In this document: in pieces, positions 24,791 through 37,806 of the stretch | Position numbering within the stretch: position 1 is the first letter of the stretch | Layout: the number at the start of each line of letters is the position of its first letter | Source of the DNA: Fistularia commersonii | Lineage: Eukaryota > Chordata > Actinopteri > Syngnathiformes > Fistulariidae | Assembly (NCBI GenBank): GCA_037954325.1 | Contig: JBBMNZ010000015.1 | Location: 14,302,501 to 14,366,500 of the forward strand | DNA: 64,000 bases | Reading direction: 5' to 3' | Program-made: the position numbers and the translations under genes | Notes under the pieces: model-generated | Seen by the model: only the letters and a program-made list of their open reading frames with translations | Database searches by the model: none | What the model was told of the DNA's origin: nothing

Positions 24791-26199
24791 ACATGGGTCA
24801 AAATCACAATCACGTTTGCGGTCTTAACGTTCAATGTGCTCAATGGATGCGACCCTTACAAAAGTAAAAAAATTAAAAATAAAAACATAAGGGAGAGAAG
24901 GCACTTTATGTAATGGCAGCGTACAGAGGAAGCGTTGCATTGGATATGTGACTTCTTGAGTTGACCGTGTCAATGAGTCATCCTAACTTTGGCAACAAAA
25001 ACAGCCCACGCTTACTGTACGCAACGGAAAGAACGCCGACATTATAAGGCAGCGGCACTCGCTCCGAACCCCTCGCCTCCCCCGCCTCCTGCCGCGCCAC
25101 CCACTTTAATGCTCCTATCATGAGATCCTGTATGACGCTGAATATTCTATTCAGCCGTTCTCCCTCAAATATTCAGCTCTCCATAATGAATGTGCACATA
25201 ATGATATGCAGCTTTCATTGCATCGCCGTGTTATGTAATGCTTCGGGGACACGATGAATACTCTGCCGCAGTTGAACAAGAGATGAAAATAGAGGGAAGC
25301 TAAAAAAAAAAAAAAAAAAACGAAAAATAAGACACGATCCGATAAGAGTGTATTGATACCGTGCCGTTTTTTTTGCTGTTTTTAAGACGATCCCTCATCT
25401 GGATCCTTTGGTGAGGCGCCGCCGCGGAGGTTTCTCTCCGGTGTTTCTGTTCGAGCCTTACGTACAAGCGAGCGGTTTTGAGTGTAAATGACATATTGCG
25501 GGGGTTAACGGCTGACGTGTGGGAGGAACAGCTACTGTCAACTTGACACATCTCCCGGTGTCAACCTGATCCCGTCCATCTGTCTGGTTTCAGCCGTCTT
25601 CGCTCGCAATGAGACGATTCGCGCGACACCGACCCCATCGTTTCCGCAATTTCATCATAAATTCATTGGTGATGTCTCAAGACTGGTTTCAGCGTCTGTT
25701 TGAGAGGATACCTCCGCCGAGAAACAGTATCCACTGTTATTACACATTACTTAATAAGTAATATCTGTAATTATCATTATCATCCACTGTTTTCAGAGTG
25801 GGAAAGGAGTTAATCATTGAAACAAATGACCGTGCCGGGATTAGCATTAATATCACTGATTAATGCCGAACCGCCAGTTTTAAGGTGCGCTCTCATCATT
25901 ACTCGAGGAGCAGCTTGTTGATCGCGGCTCAAAAAGTAGATTTTTCATCGATACAAAAACGTTCTTGAAAAATCTTTACTTCTCTTAACAACGAAAAATC
26001 CCGCAAATAACGGAACGGCTATCTTACATATTTTTTCATGTTCTTTTGATCATTAAATTAACTCTATCATTAGATTTAATTATCATTTAATATTTATCAG
26101 TGGCTCTTAAGTGTGTGCAAAAAAACTCAGCAAAAAAATAAACAATACCTGTTGATAATTCAGAATCATATTTTTCTCTCTTCCACTTGACAGGACATC
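24791..26199. other. Intron sequence with homeodomain-site-rich stretches
   Basis: No gene was seen. About 25175-25245 and 25740-25870 are dense in TAAT/ATTA and ATGCAT-like words, the look of a conserved non-coding element, but conservation cannot be tested from one sequence. A poly-A run lies at 25302-25320. Confidence 0.4.
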
Positions 26200-26990
26200 A
26201 TGCACATCGTTTTTCTTGGTGCATTTTTGCAAAATGTGCGATTGATATTAAAAGTGTGCTGTTGTGCACGAGGAGACCAAAGCACAGAAGTTGGTGCAGA
26301 CCCGAAGGTGTCTGAATATTTACCTTTTAAAATTGGGCATGCCATTCATTTTCAGATTGGCACATTTTCTGCCTCAAAGGAGCAGAGATACGCCATGATG
26401 TTGGCGTTTGGATATTTTTTTGCGCGAAACAACCCAACTCTGCCCGTGTACCTGTCAGGGAGCCGGTTTCATCGTGGCATCTGGTGCATTCGCTGGTTTT
26501 TGGTGGTGCCTTTTTGCTACTTTTACATCAGAAGACTTGGAAATGACTCATGGAAAACTATCATCTCACACTTGCTAACACCTAAGGACAAGCTCTTGGA
26601 CTTTTTAGTCCAGTCTCAGATCGAGATTTTACAAACGCCTAGAATCATACAGGGTGGCAACGTATAAGACGACAACTAGATTCTTTTAGTGATTTTTTTT
26701 TTTTTCTTTTTTTTGTTTGTTTTCACCGGGTATCTGCAGAGCCTCTGCTATTTCAGTCCATTGCTTTTCCTTCTCCACTCAGTCGTGATACGCTGGAGAG
26801 TCGACATCGTCCCAGCTGGGCTGTTCCGCCCACAGCTCCACCATCCGCTCCTCTTCCTTCACGGTCCATATTGATCGTGATTTCGTTTGCGCGTTCATCC
26901 ATACCGCTCTGCGTTAATATCGAACACGTTTGATATTGTCGTACGCCCAAGCCGAGGAAAAGACTGATCTAAAACAACTTAAAAAAAAAA
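26200..26990 (-). mobile_element. Transposon remnant encoding a Myb/SANT-like domain (copy A)
   Basis: On the minus strand, about 26875-26735 reads WTVKEEERMVELWAEQPSW, then DDVDSPAYHD, a stop, and VEKEKQWTEIAEALQIP. This is a Myb/SANT or MADF-type DNA-binding domain of the kind encoded by PIF/Harbinger-type transposons. The segment from about 26520 onward is clearly homologous to 47510-48060. A 155-codon + strand frame at 26200-26667 lies in the same block and resembles nothing known; it is probably a shadow frame. No DDE nuclease was found. Element ends are not defined. Confidence 0.5.
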
Positions 26991-27104
26991 AAAAAAAAAA
27001 TGAAGAAATTAATGTATGTATGTACAGTATATGGTTTTGAGATGGTAGAGTGGTGACTTCTGAATAACGACTACTGTTACTTTGAATCTTCGGTTATTGA
27101 ATTG

Positions 27105-27170
27105 CTATTTTTGTAAGTCGCTTTGGATAAAAGCGTCTGCTCAATGACTGTCATGTAAAAGTAATGCTTA
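27105..27170 (+). mobile_element. L2/SINE 3' tail
   Basis: Contains gtaagtcgctttggataaaa followed by gcgtctgctcaatgactg and a tgtaa-rich tail, the conserved 3' end of fish L2 LINEs and dependent SINEs. The upstream body (from about 27000) is not clearly recognisable. Confidence 0.7.
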
Positions 27171-27244
27171 AATTATCACCTTATACTTCTTGAACCGGAA
27201 GACGGTCTCCTAAAATTTCAGTTTTTAGTCTGCGACCATGAAAA

Positions 27245-27277
<33 letters not shown>

Positions 27278-30200
27278 TTAGCATCAGTTTTACGTCTGTA
27301 AGTAACCGTGATCTCCCAGCAGTGTTTCTACCTCAAAGAGGAGACAAAACCTCCGTCACCAGCCTCGCAGAGGCCGGATGATCAGCCCCTCCGGCCGGTC
27401 AATAACATCGATTCACCAATTACAGGCCAGGGAATGGGTTTACCCTCCATACATTCATTGAAAATAGACCTTCTACATTAACAACATACATAGCTTCAAA
27501 ATATAACCCAAATACAATGAGGACTCACAAAAGTAAACAAGTGAAAAGAACACAGCATCAGCACCATCCGGTAATTTTAAATATTACCAAACTACTCTTA
27601 GGATTAAAAAGAAGCAGTAGGAAATGCTCAACTCCATGGACATGTAGAAATGAGGATGCTTTATCCCCGAACACCCCAGATCCACGTGCTAGACTTGGAA
27701 TTATGGGGAAATCTTAATCTGCCTGTTTGTGACTCAATCCGTTCGCGCGAATGTCACAGTACGAGAGTGTAACCGCGCAAAAAACGTTCATCTCCGGCTC
27801 TGAACGCAGCAGAAATCTAAACCCCCCCTCCTTCCCCTGCAACTACGATCAAACTTTCCTTCTACCAGAGGGAGGCCCGCTGGGCGGATTTGCAATGGGC
27901 TGTGTTGCCCGGCAACGGCGCTGCTTCTCGTAGGGCCGAGGGGGACGGGTCTCCCTTTTACTAATGAGCGCGAGTCACAGCCCCGGCCGTGTGTGATGGT
28001 TTAAGTTGGGTAACTGCTGCAGGTGATATCGATGAGGAGACGTCGGCTGTTCGGACTCGATACAAACTCCACCCCTCCTGGAGGGAGCTGAACAACAGGG
28101 AAGCAGAATCAAAAGAAAGCACAAATTCATTCTGTGCTCTGGTCTAATCCAGAATAGATAGGAAAATAAACATTAAAGAATGAGAAAATTTAAGAGCAAA
28201 CATAATCAATATGTTTTTTTTTTCTTGTTTCACAATTCTCGCTGTTTTTCAATGCTTTTTTTTTTTTTTAATTTCACAGTATACCAATTTATCCTTTGTT
28301 TGCAAAATTACCTCTGAAGAATCAACAAAACGCCAACTAAAACATCAAGAAATTACAATAAATCGTCTCAAGCCTGTCCTTAAATCAAAAAAAAGAGGAG
28401 AAAAAGAGAACTCTAAGCATTTAAAGGAAATAACCTGAGAATCAGCGAGAATCAAAAGAAAGGACGTGGTGATTAATGTGTAAAAAGAAAAAAAAAAAAA
28501 AAAAAAAGCGTTTTTGCCGAGAGCTACGGTGGCCGACAGGAGATGGACGAGTGGGATTGTAATCCACCGATTAGCTCGCCGTTTCACGCTTTGGCATCTA
28601 ATGGCCTGTTAAAGTGAGTGTGAGATACGCTGACTGTAACATGCGGGGAACGAATGAGCGCCGCGGCGAGCGAGAGAAAGGCCAGGATGTGCTCACCGCT
28701 CGACGGTGGCCTTTTTGAAAAGAACATCCAGGTACATTGAAAATCAATTGTTGAACTCCTGCGACCGAGTGGGGGTTTCACAGCCGTGTGAAAGCTGTAT
28801 TAAACTAGAGGCAGGTTAAAATATCAGAATTAAAAATGCAAAGTTGATTTTCAACCCACGACCCATGACTTGTGCAGCTCCCGCATAGGTTTAAAATAGA
28901 TAATTGAAGTGATTAATGCAAGATTTACAGGAGTTACCCTTTTTTTTTTCCTCCAACATTTTAATTTAATCACTCTACCGTCACCAACTCAACACACTGC
29001 ATCTCTACTGCTCACAAGTTAATGGTAAAAAAAAATAAAATAAAAAAGTAAAGTGTCAAAGACAATCCAGCAAATCCCAACAAGAAAGAGCTTATTTTCA
29101 GATATTTATTATTGATTTCTTTTAGTACAAATTTGAAGATTATGAAAACTATTTGTAGCAGTAGTAGTCGTATGATTATTATCATACTATTATTATCATT
29201 ATAATAACTTTAATTAAAACAAATTTAATGACAATGTGTATAATAATAATTATACAGGAGATAATGTAAGCTAGTGTGTGCGGGTTAAATGAAAATGAAA
29301 AAAAGAAGTTGTGTTCAGTAGTTAGTCTTTGAGTGGAGGTGCCATGCTGCACAAGACCTGCTTGATGTTCCTGTATTTCCCATTTCATTTCCTTTGAATC
29401 ACCTCTGAATAGACCCGTGCTCCCCGAGCCTTTCGTTTTTAGTTTTTTCTTTCTATATTTCGCTCACTCAAAGTCCGGCGCTGTGCAAGGAGGAGCTGAA
29501 GAGATTTCCGAGGCCGCGGGTTTTCTGTAAATCACACTTCTTTCCCAGTGAAAGGTCACTTCTGGTAATGTCTGGATGAGACCGGTGGGATGGAAACAAT
29601 TTCACGTAATCTTTTTTTTCTTTCATTTTCAGTTCAATGACCGCGTCCTGTGTGGAGTTAGACTTCAGGGACGAGGCCGTAAAGTAGCTTCACAAAAACA
29701 AAAAGAATGAAGTCCTAAAACCACCTACTTGACTTCACAGAAATCAGTTTGGTTGAATTTTTGTATTTTTCGGTCCTGGTCTGTCCTTTGGTGCAGACGA
29801 TTTGTGTTACTCAAAGTAATGAGTCATCAAACGGTGATAAAAAAAAATAAAAAAAACTCATCCTCCGGTGGCCTCTTTCAGACGCAAATTACGTGGATTT
29901 TAAATCACATTATTTTTCACTCGGACAAAAACTATGAACAGCTGCATTTGCCTTGTTCTGCTTGTGTCAGTGAGGTTCTTCAAAATACACTCGGTGTTTT
30001 CAAGTGTGTACTTTGAACACTGCAGTTTAAACAATGATGTGGGTAATTTATGGATTTTTTTTGGGGGGGACAAAACATTTAGCCTGGTCATTTCGGATTA
30101 ATGAAATTACAGTGAAATTCTGAGGCTGTTCAGTTCGGACACTGAAGAAGACGACTTTTCGACTTTTGCGCAGGAGGAAGGCCTTTTCCTTGTGTTATTT

Positions 30201-30329
30201 ATTATTAAGCTGTGTTACAGGCACTGTTTGGAAAAAAAGGCATTTCCAGTACATATTTGTGTTTGTTACCGGATGTTTTTAATTAAAAGTTAAAAAAAAA
30301 AGTTTCTTTGCAAATATCTCATGTTGGAA
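27171..30329. other. Intron sequence, nothing recognised
   Basis: Holds a long poly-T at 27248-27275, poly-A at 28490-28507 and an AT-rich, ATT-repeat-like stretch at 29165-29255. No exon with plausible splice sites was seen. Confidence 0.55.
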
Positions 30330-30818
30330 CAGGGGCGGGCAAACTACGGTCCGCGGGCCACATCCGGCCCGTTGGTCATTTTTATCCGGCCCGCCAAAGA
30401 TTGGTACATGATTGAATAATTGGATCGATGAATGTGGGGGATCAAAAAGGGGATTATTTCATTTTTTGAGCTACTTGAGAACACTCGAGAATTATCCTGA
30501 GCTGAATGACACACATTGGCTATGTGATTTAGCCTACGAGGCTAAAGCTACGAGGGAAAAATCAGTTTGTGCACGAAATGCAAGCAAACATCAGAACCTT
30601 CAAAACCAAGAACCTTCAAAACCAAGCTGGTTTTATTTTCACAGCAAATGTCAGACGAGTCTGATGTGTACTTTTTTTTTTTTTTTTTTTACTGTATTTT
30701 TTACTGCGTTTTTTTTTTTTTTTTATATGTATTGTAAGTTGTGCCGAACCGGCCCGTCTGTCAAGTTTTCAAAGTCAAAACGACCCCTGGGTCAAAAAGT
30801 TTGCGCACCCCTGCCCTG
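30330..30818 (+). mobile_element. hAT element, internally deleted (copy 2)
   Basis: Starts caggggcgggcaaactacgg. The right end runs tttgcgcacccctg followed by a further ccctg. With that extra ccctg included, the flanks tgttggaa and tgttggga form a 7/8 matching 8-bp target duplication, as expected for hAT. The internal segment aligns to copy 1 (LNDTHWLCDLAY then a deletion and frameshift), so the transposase piece is broken here. Two poly-T runs interrupt the right half. Confidence 0.82.
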
Positions 30819-31466
30819 TGTTGGGATGTTTCCTCCTGCAGCTTAGAGACAAGTACGGCTTATATTTGTTCACGTTTATTTTCAACCAGTGCGCTATTCA
30901 GGTGAGCTAAATAGTCCGGATAATCCGGTCATCATTTGATCATGATTCATTATCAAAAATGATCTTTTAATTTATTTTACTCCATTTCGACTCGTAAGTC
31001 TCGTAGAAGCACATCGGCCGCCAGCGATCTTTGCGACATGCGAACGGCGACTATCGCGTCAACTTGTGTAAATTGTCAGCTTGCACTCCGAGGTGTTCAG
31101 CGGATCTGGCACAGTCGCTGTCATCGTTACGCCAACTCTGGTGTTTTCTCAACACTTCTTCAAATCTTCCAATTCATCCGCCCCTGTAATTCCTCCTCCG
31201 CCTCCCCTCTTCGTGCTTCATTCAAGCCCCCACGTTCCTCCTCTTCCTTCCCCCAGCTTGACTTCGCCGTCTCTGAGGAAAAATATAGAAATAAATAGAG
31301 AGAGAGAGTGGGGCGGAGGGAGCGGGGGGGGGCATTCCTCCGTTCACTAATGCGGCTGTATCGATGGACAGTTACCACGGTAACAGGAAGGCTGGCACCA
31401 AAAATATATTCTAGACAACATCTTTAATACCTCCCCCTACGTTCAGTTTACCAACTGGTGCATCTT

Positions 31467-31503
<37 letters not shown>

Positions 31504-33475
31504 ACACAACTGTGAACTCAATCCGAAAAGCAGGTGTTTCCGCTTCCTGATTCAAAACCTTTTAACGCAAAGAGAACCATTATTCAAACATCGGCGCTGC
31601 AATATTCATCTAAAGTAATACGGAGGGTCAATGTCTTCCCTCTGTCGTCTCGGCACCGGTTGAGTGTTCTTTCATGTTCACCAATTATAACCTCATGTTT
31701 TTTACCTTTTGAGACGTCACGTTTTCTACTAATGTGCGGTTCTTCTTCTACCACACGGAATCATCCGTTTTCCTGGTTTAACTCCGAAAGCAACAGGGGC
31801 GAAATAGTTACGAGTAAAATCCCGGCGCTTTATTTCGCGGTTCGAAAATAGACCTACTCGCCCGCCTCAAAATAGCTGCGGGACTCAGTCGGCGCCGCCG
31901 TGTTTGCAAGGCTTTGTGAGCAAAAAAAAAAAAACAGCCTTCAGTGTTTGTTTGTTTGTAGGTCGGGGTGTGTTTGTGTTGGGATGTCGATTTCACATGA
32001 CCATAAGGAGTCTTGCTTCATGTTCCACCTGTCATTCAGTTCGCAGCGCCACCTTCACATCCCGCTTGCTTTGTTCCAGCAGTCGAGTCCTTTGTCTGCC
32101 CAGACTCACTTGATTAGCTTAATCGGCGTCTGCGCGTCCCTGCAGAATAATCTTTGTACGGTCTTAATGTTATCTCACGTCTGTTTTAAAACGCCCGGCG
32201 ACGGAGCGGCTTCCCTCTGACGCCGAGCACGAGCTCAGCGAAGACGTGCCGCGCCGCTTCTGGAGGAGTTGTAAACATTATCTAGGACAGCTGCGCATGG
32301 AATCTCTTCAGGTGCGAGTTTTCCGAGCCAAAGTCAACACACTTTGAAATGTTTTGGGGAATTTTGTTTATATGTGTTTCTTCAAGCAATCCCAACCAAC
32401 GCATGTGCTTTTTTTTTTGTTTTTCCCAGCAAGTTAATGGCACAAATGAACCCAGAACATTTCACATAATGTGTGAGCAGAAAGATTGCACGCTCTGAAA
32501 CAAACACAGCTGTTTTTTTTTTTCCATTTTATTCTTTATTCTCATTTCAGAAACTCTAGTACTGTACTCTAGTATGACATATCCCATCCTTTTGTGCTGC
32601 TTCCAGGATATAGTTATAGTTTTTCGATGTTTTTTTTTTTTTATTATTATTATCATTTATATTTTTAGAAAGTTCTCATTTCATAAATATAATTCTTTGT
32701 CATAACTTTGATTTTAATTTTTTTTTTTTTTTCATTTTGTGCTTCCACTTTGTTGCACATTTTCATGTGCACTTTTGACTTTTACAAACCCCGCGCTCAA
32801 CCGCTTAAATGGAGCTCATTCCTCAGCCTTTGCCATTTGTTTGCCACTTCATTATGTAATGAGATTAAAAGAAAAAAATCTATTTAACACAAAATGACGC
32901 GCAACTTAAACCGCTACATACCAATACTTAGTACCAATGCAATAGCACACATTGCATGCAATGCATCCACACACACACACGCATTGGGTGTCATATTATG
33001 GCGTATCCCATACATTTGAGTCATTCCCGCTCATCACTATGCACGGCTGTTCTAATTTCACATATGTGATTTTTACTTTTATTTTTTTTTAAATCACATT
33101 CAACCAGCTTTTCCCAGATTCCCCATCTGCTCTTACATGAGACTCTCACACACCGGGCCCCCACCACTCTTGACACCTCCGTCGGCTCTGCTTGATCGTG
33201 AACGGCTCGAAAAGCGTAAAGCTCTGCTTCAACAGTAAGGCTGTGGGTATTTTGTGTTTTTTTTTTTTTTTTTTTTCCTTAAATTTCCCCCACAGAACAA
33301 GTGGTGCCGCAGCCTCGGTGCTGTGCATTCAGATGACGGTTCCTCTCACTCAGGGATGGCACCGCGCCGTCTTATCTGATGCTGCAGCCACTTTTCTTCG
33401 CTTTTTGTGTCTAATCCTTGAATACGACTAAGCAGTTTATCCCCCACGCTTCCTTCACGGTACGACCCCTCTGTC
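30819..33475. other. Intron sequence upstream of the MFFACYC exon
   Basis: Apart from the (CA)n at 31470 and poly-T/A runs (31920, 32515, 32720, 33255) nothing is recognised. No TATA box or clear initiator is seen upstream of 33476. The last 90 bases before the ATG would be 5' UTR if this is a first exon. Confidence 0.5.
31470..31508. repeat. (CA)n microsatellite
   Basis: CA run of nearly 40 bp with one ta interruption. Confidence 0.92.
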
Positions 33476-33517
33476 ATGTTTTTTGCATGCTACTGCGCGC
33501 TGAGATCCAACGTGCAG
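33476..33517 (+). CDS. dlg2: dlg2 alternative start exon, PSD-93 alpha type (MFFACYCALRSNVQ)
   Basis: ATG opens a 14-codon frame MFFACYCALRSNVQ ending in phase 0 at the donor gtaagg. The mammalian PSD-93 alpha N-terminus is MFFACYCALRTNVK, so 12 of 14 residues agree, including both cysteines (5 and 7), which are palmitoylated in PSD-93 and hold it at membranes. This exon is the strongest single proof that the gene is dlg2 rather than dlg4 or dlg1. It is normally a first exon with its own promoter. No AG acceptor stands directly before the ATG, in line with that. The shared next exon (KYRYQDED) is beyond the window. Confidence 0.93.
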
Positions 33518-34637
33518 GTAAGGGACCTCCCGCCGTTTTTTGTGAATGTGGCGACCGTGGAGCGCGTAGGATGGCGACGGGGCAACCTGATGTCACGTGA
33601 AGTCCAATGAGAGAGCTCCACGCGGTCTATTTTCTCCCGTCTGCTCTGTTATACAATCCTTCTAAAACCGGAAGGCACTGTGAGCACAAACAACGCGGAT
33701 TATACAGCAGCCCCCAGAAGTCATCCGTCCAATTTTAAATGATTTCAAATCTCGGTGTGTTTATGTTGTTTGTTAATCACTTTCATTAGCGGCCTCTTAA
33801 AGGCGTGAGCACAAAGGTCTGTCTTGCTCTCACCTCCGCTGTCAACCTTGGCAGATAAGGAGTTAATGCAGCCCGCTAAGACGGCTCAGCGTTAGCTTTG
33901 ATCACTCGCTACCGCAAAAGCTCGCCGGAATTAGCTACCAGTCCAACGACAGCAAGTGTGTTATTTGTCTCCGCGAGAGTTGCAGCGATTCCTCAGATGG
34001 ATTCAGAAATTTATAGAACAAAAGCTACGCAATGTTTTTTTTTTTTTTTTTTTAAGCATGTGTGGTTGTGTTAGATAAGCCTGTGTGACACCACGCCTCG
34101 GACTTATTCATGGAAAATAAAATAGATTACAGTAACAGGTCTTACAGTTACAGTTGGGAAAGAATCACAACTGTCCTGACTTTAATTCTGTAAATATCAA
34201 TTTTGGGAAAAAAAAATGCTCATTGCGCTTGTTTACACATTCAGGAATCACAAAAGAGACTCATCAGTCAGGGTTGACACCAGAAAATAAGGGGAGTGGG
34301 GGCATCTTCACAGGAAATATGCCAGATAAACAACAAAAACAACCTAGCTAGGGCTCATGTGAAATACAGCATTTATTCGTCAACAAATACCAAGAAGGGA
34401 CTTAACAATCTGTTACAAAGTAATGATATACAGCAGGTATTAGAAGCGCTGTCAACCAGCACAAGCTTACAGAACTCAGCTCGAGAACTATCAAAAGATT
34501 AAATGTGGCAAAAGAAATGAGAGTGCTTGATGTTTTTATGTAAATAACTCATTTTTCATTAATGAATTCAGTTGTTTTTGGCATCCGTGTCTGCGTTTAC
34601 AAGCCGTCACAGACGATCGCTGGAGAATCAAACAATG
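33518..34637. other. Intron sequence, nothing recognised
   Basis: Mixed sequence with a poly-T run at 34036-34053. No repeat or exon was identified. Confidence 0.55.
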
Positions 34638-34922
34638 TACCGTAATTTCCGGACTATTGAGCGCAGCCCGATATAAGCCGCACCGGCTAGCCGATCGCTA
34701 GCTCGGTCTTCCTCCTGCGCACTAAAACCGTCAAAGTCGTCTTCTTCTGTGTCAGAGTTGAACGGACTCAGAATTTCCCGGTCATTTCATCGGTCCGATG
34801 TGACGAGAATAAATGTTTTAGCGGCGTGAAGCTCGTCGCTCCCCCCCCCAAAAAGATCATATATTAGCAGCATCGTTGTTTAGGTGAAAAAAGTCGCGGC
34901 TTATGGTCCGGAAATCACGGTA
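34638..34922. mobile_element. MITE with TACCGTAATTTCCGGAC ends, short form
   Basis: The left end taccgtaatttccggac and the right end gtccggaaatcacggta are inverse with one mismatch, and TA sits at both borders. Internal cttcctcctgcgcactaaaa and tttcatcggtccgatgtga match the long copy at 4703-5202. At 285 bp it is an internally deleted, non-coding derivative with better preserved ends. Confidence 0.8.
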
Positions 34923-36057
34923 TATCTCTGTCCTGCGACGCCACCTTTGTAAAACCCGTATATCGTATATTTGTACCAGAAATCAACGGCGGCAACCGTT
35001 TCATCCCATAATTAGTGCTGAGGGGCAGCCAGCGCACGATGGCCTTTCTCGAAACAACACCCGGAGCCATCGGAGCGATGAAAACAGTAAAGTCGTAAAT
35101 TGAATTTGATGGGGTCCAATTAGACCCGAGTGATGCATCCGCTTGTGGTTTAAAATAACCCATCGGCCACGTCTGAAGTAGACGACCGGCTTCCTCCTCC
35201 CCGGGTTTGATGCGCAGACGGACAGCCGAGGAAGACCCGACAAATATCGGTGTCGACCGCGGGCCTGATTCGGTTTAACGCTCCCACTATGGCTGATGAG
35301 TCATCGCATTTAACAACTTCTTCCCCTTTGTTGCCTCCCTCCCTCGCTCCGCAATAGAGGCCGGATTCAGCAATGTTCTCATTCCGTATTCCCTGCCTCC
35401 CCTTCTCAGCCGCTGCCGAACTGTCCCTCCGTGAGGATTCTCTCTGATCAATAATTGATGCAACCATTGGCACTGTTTCAGTGATATGTGCTGGAACGGG
35501 TGTAAATCAGTGCAGTCATTCACGCCACATTTGTTGTTAATTTGCAGCTTTAGTTAGCAGCTGTGGCGGCATATGGCTGCCGTTGTTTCCGCCTTGTAAG
35601 TCAGAGCGCGGCTTTCATTACAACCAAAAGGGATCCCTGACCGATCATTTTCGTATATGTTGTCATATTAATGGCGCCACAGCTGTTCAAGGTGGAGGTC
35701 TTGTGTTTACAGATGTGTAGTCGAAATGAAGGGGATGTTTCAACGTACCTGTCGAAGGGAGGTAGGAAGCACAGTTCAACATTTGTTTTTTTTTCATATA
35801 TCGGCACGGTTTGGAAACGTTGGTCGGCGATTCCGCCAAACACCAAGAGGGTCAAAGGCTCAGTTCCAACTGGGGGGTTTTCTGTTTGGACCATCCATGT
35901 TCTCCTCTGGTCTGTATCGCTCTTCTCAGTTGGTCCATCGGTTGGTTTGTTGATTGGAGATGCTAAAATCCAAACGAATGGTTGTACATCTGTGTGTCTG
36001 TGTGTGTGTGTGGCCTTTTGATTGACCCCGCCCCTCGTCCAATGATGTATGCTTAGA
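34923..36057. other. Intron sequence, nothing recognised
   Basis: No repeat or exon was identified. Long chance open frames occur on both strands but carry no known motif. Confidence 0.55.
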
Positions 36058-36364
36058 TACTGCTCGAAAAAATAAAGGGAACACTTAAAGAACACGAAGC
36101 AACACTGATTCATTTTGACTTGTTGTAAGGACATTAAATCAACGTTGGATCAGCCTGTAGTGTGTTTTTCCACTTTCATTCGGAGTGCGACTCCAAATCC
36201 AGACCTCCATGTGTTTAATAACATTGATTTCCATTGATAATTTTTGTGTCATTTTGTTGTCAGCACATTCAACTATGTAAAGAACAAAGTATTTAATAAG
36301 AATATTTCATTCATCCAGATCAGGGTGTGTTACTTTAGTGTTCCCTTTATTTTTTTGAGCAGTA
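36058..36364. mobile_element. Tc1/mariner-type MITE with near-perfect terminal repeats
   Basis: The 307-bp element is bordered by TA on each side. Its inverted ends (tactgctcgaaaaaataaag continuing to gggaacact) agree over about 27 bases with one mismatch. Internal text such as ggatcagcctgtagtgtg and ttccattgataatttttgtg matches a teleost repeat family I recognise. It encodes no transposase, so it moved using one supplied elsewhere. Confidence 0.88.
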
Positions 36365-37150
36365 TATATTCAATGTATAGCTGAGTAGTTGGGATGGAAA
36401 AAGTTGAACAGGTCAGAATATCTATATCATGGCAGGTGGGATTCGACTTTAAATTTTGAACCAGCAACAGTAAACAATCTCACAATCTTCACAGGGAATC
36501 TGCAGTAAAAAAAAACAAACAAGAAACCCATAGATGGAAAATAACCGACAGATTCCTGGAATAATCTTGCAGAAATTCGCTCTGCGTTGTAACGCAGACG
36601 AGAAAAACTCCCTCGTCAGGAGGTGAGCGTTGGCTCGCGTCTTGACACTTGACATTTAATGACAGACATGCGGATGGATGGCGTGATAAAAATAGTTTTT
36701 AGCTTATTTGTTGCGAGGAAAATGTGATTACGCTTTTCTCAAATACTCCCACATCTGTCCTTTTTTATTTATTGATGATTCATTTTCAAAAGCTTACAAG
36801 TACGTTTTAAGGAGTGAGTGTTTATTATTGATGGTTTCAGCTGTGAATGAGGTCATCCTCCACACCTTACAAGTATCTTCTTTTTATTTCCCGTATTTTC
36901 ATGCTGCGGAAACTAATAAAAATACCAGTGCGCATGCCCTTCTCTCATCGTAATTCATCTGGATCAAACCGGTTGCAGCTTCTTTTTGTTTCTTTTCGCA
37001 TTTTATTTTTCGTATTCGGAGCCAGCCGACAGAAAAGCGGGCACACACTGACTTCCATGCTGACTTGACAATGCATGCGCGCCCTTTGTCAGGAGAATGG
37101 AAAAGTCAGCGCGAGAAATGTGCAGCTGCACAGGTTTTTACTGAAGCAGC
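36365..37150. other. Intron sequence, nothing recognised
   Basis: No exon, RNA gene or assigned repeat. Confidence 0.55.
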
Positions 37151-37227
<77 letters not shown>

Positions 37228-37251
37228 TTTAAACATATACATATATATATG
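37151..37251. repeat. Compound (AT)n-(GT)n-(AT)n microsatellite
   Basis: An (AT)n run of about 19 bp passes into roughly 55 bp of GT. A T-run and a second AT-rich tract (catatacatatatatatg) follow. The flanking AT tracts can pair with each other. Confidence 0.93.
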
Positions 37252-37774
37252 TTTTTTTTTTAATTTATGTTTTTTTGTGTTACATACACATATTTCTCCT
37301 TTGTGGCCTTTTTTTTGCTGTCCAAACATGCAAAACATTGCTCCCATGTCAGATCCAGCTAATTGATATAACTATTAACATAACTATGTTATGAAAATTA
37401 AGTCTTGATATCAAAGTCTTTTAAAACTATGATTTTTTTTTTTTTTTATAAATATTTTTTTATATTTATAAGTGATTTATATTCATAAAATTGATATGGA
37501 AACCCAATTAAATCATATGTCAGATTAAATCCCAATGAAATCACTATTTACAAAAATCTCTTTGTATATATATTTATATATTTATATATACAAAATAGTC
37601 AAAGTTTACTTTATTTTTCACATGTTCGAGACCTGCAGGGGGATTGAGAAGACTTCAAACTATCTCACGGTGACACAAAATTAGCAAAATGATAAATGGC
37701 ACATTAAACTATAAAGTGTACGCAGATACAATTTACTGGCACGGAGGTGAAAAGATTATATGTGTCTGTGTATG

Positions 37775-37806
<32 letters not shown>

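Noticed and set aside
26200..26667. 155-codon + strand frame (MHIVFLGAF...)
   Set aside because: It lies opposite the Myb/SANT coding strand inside a repeated element and matches nothing recognisable. Copy B does not preserve it.
31470..31508. CRISPR-like or tandem regulatory array
   Set aside because: The (CA)n runs here and elsewhere are simple microsatellites with no spacer structure.
35601..36134. 177-codon frame on the minus strand
   Set aside because: It ends inside the Tc1-type MITE and contains His/Thr runs from a GT repeat. No domain seen.
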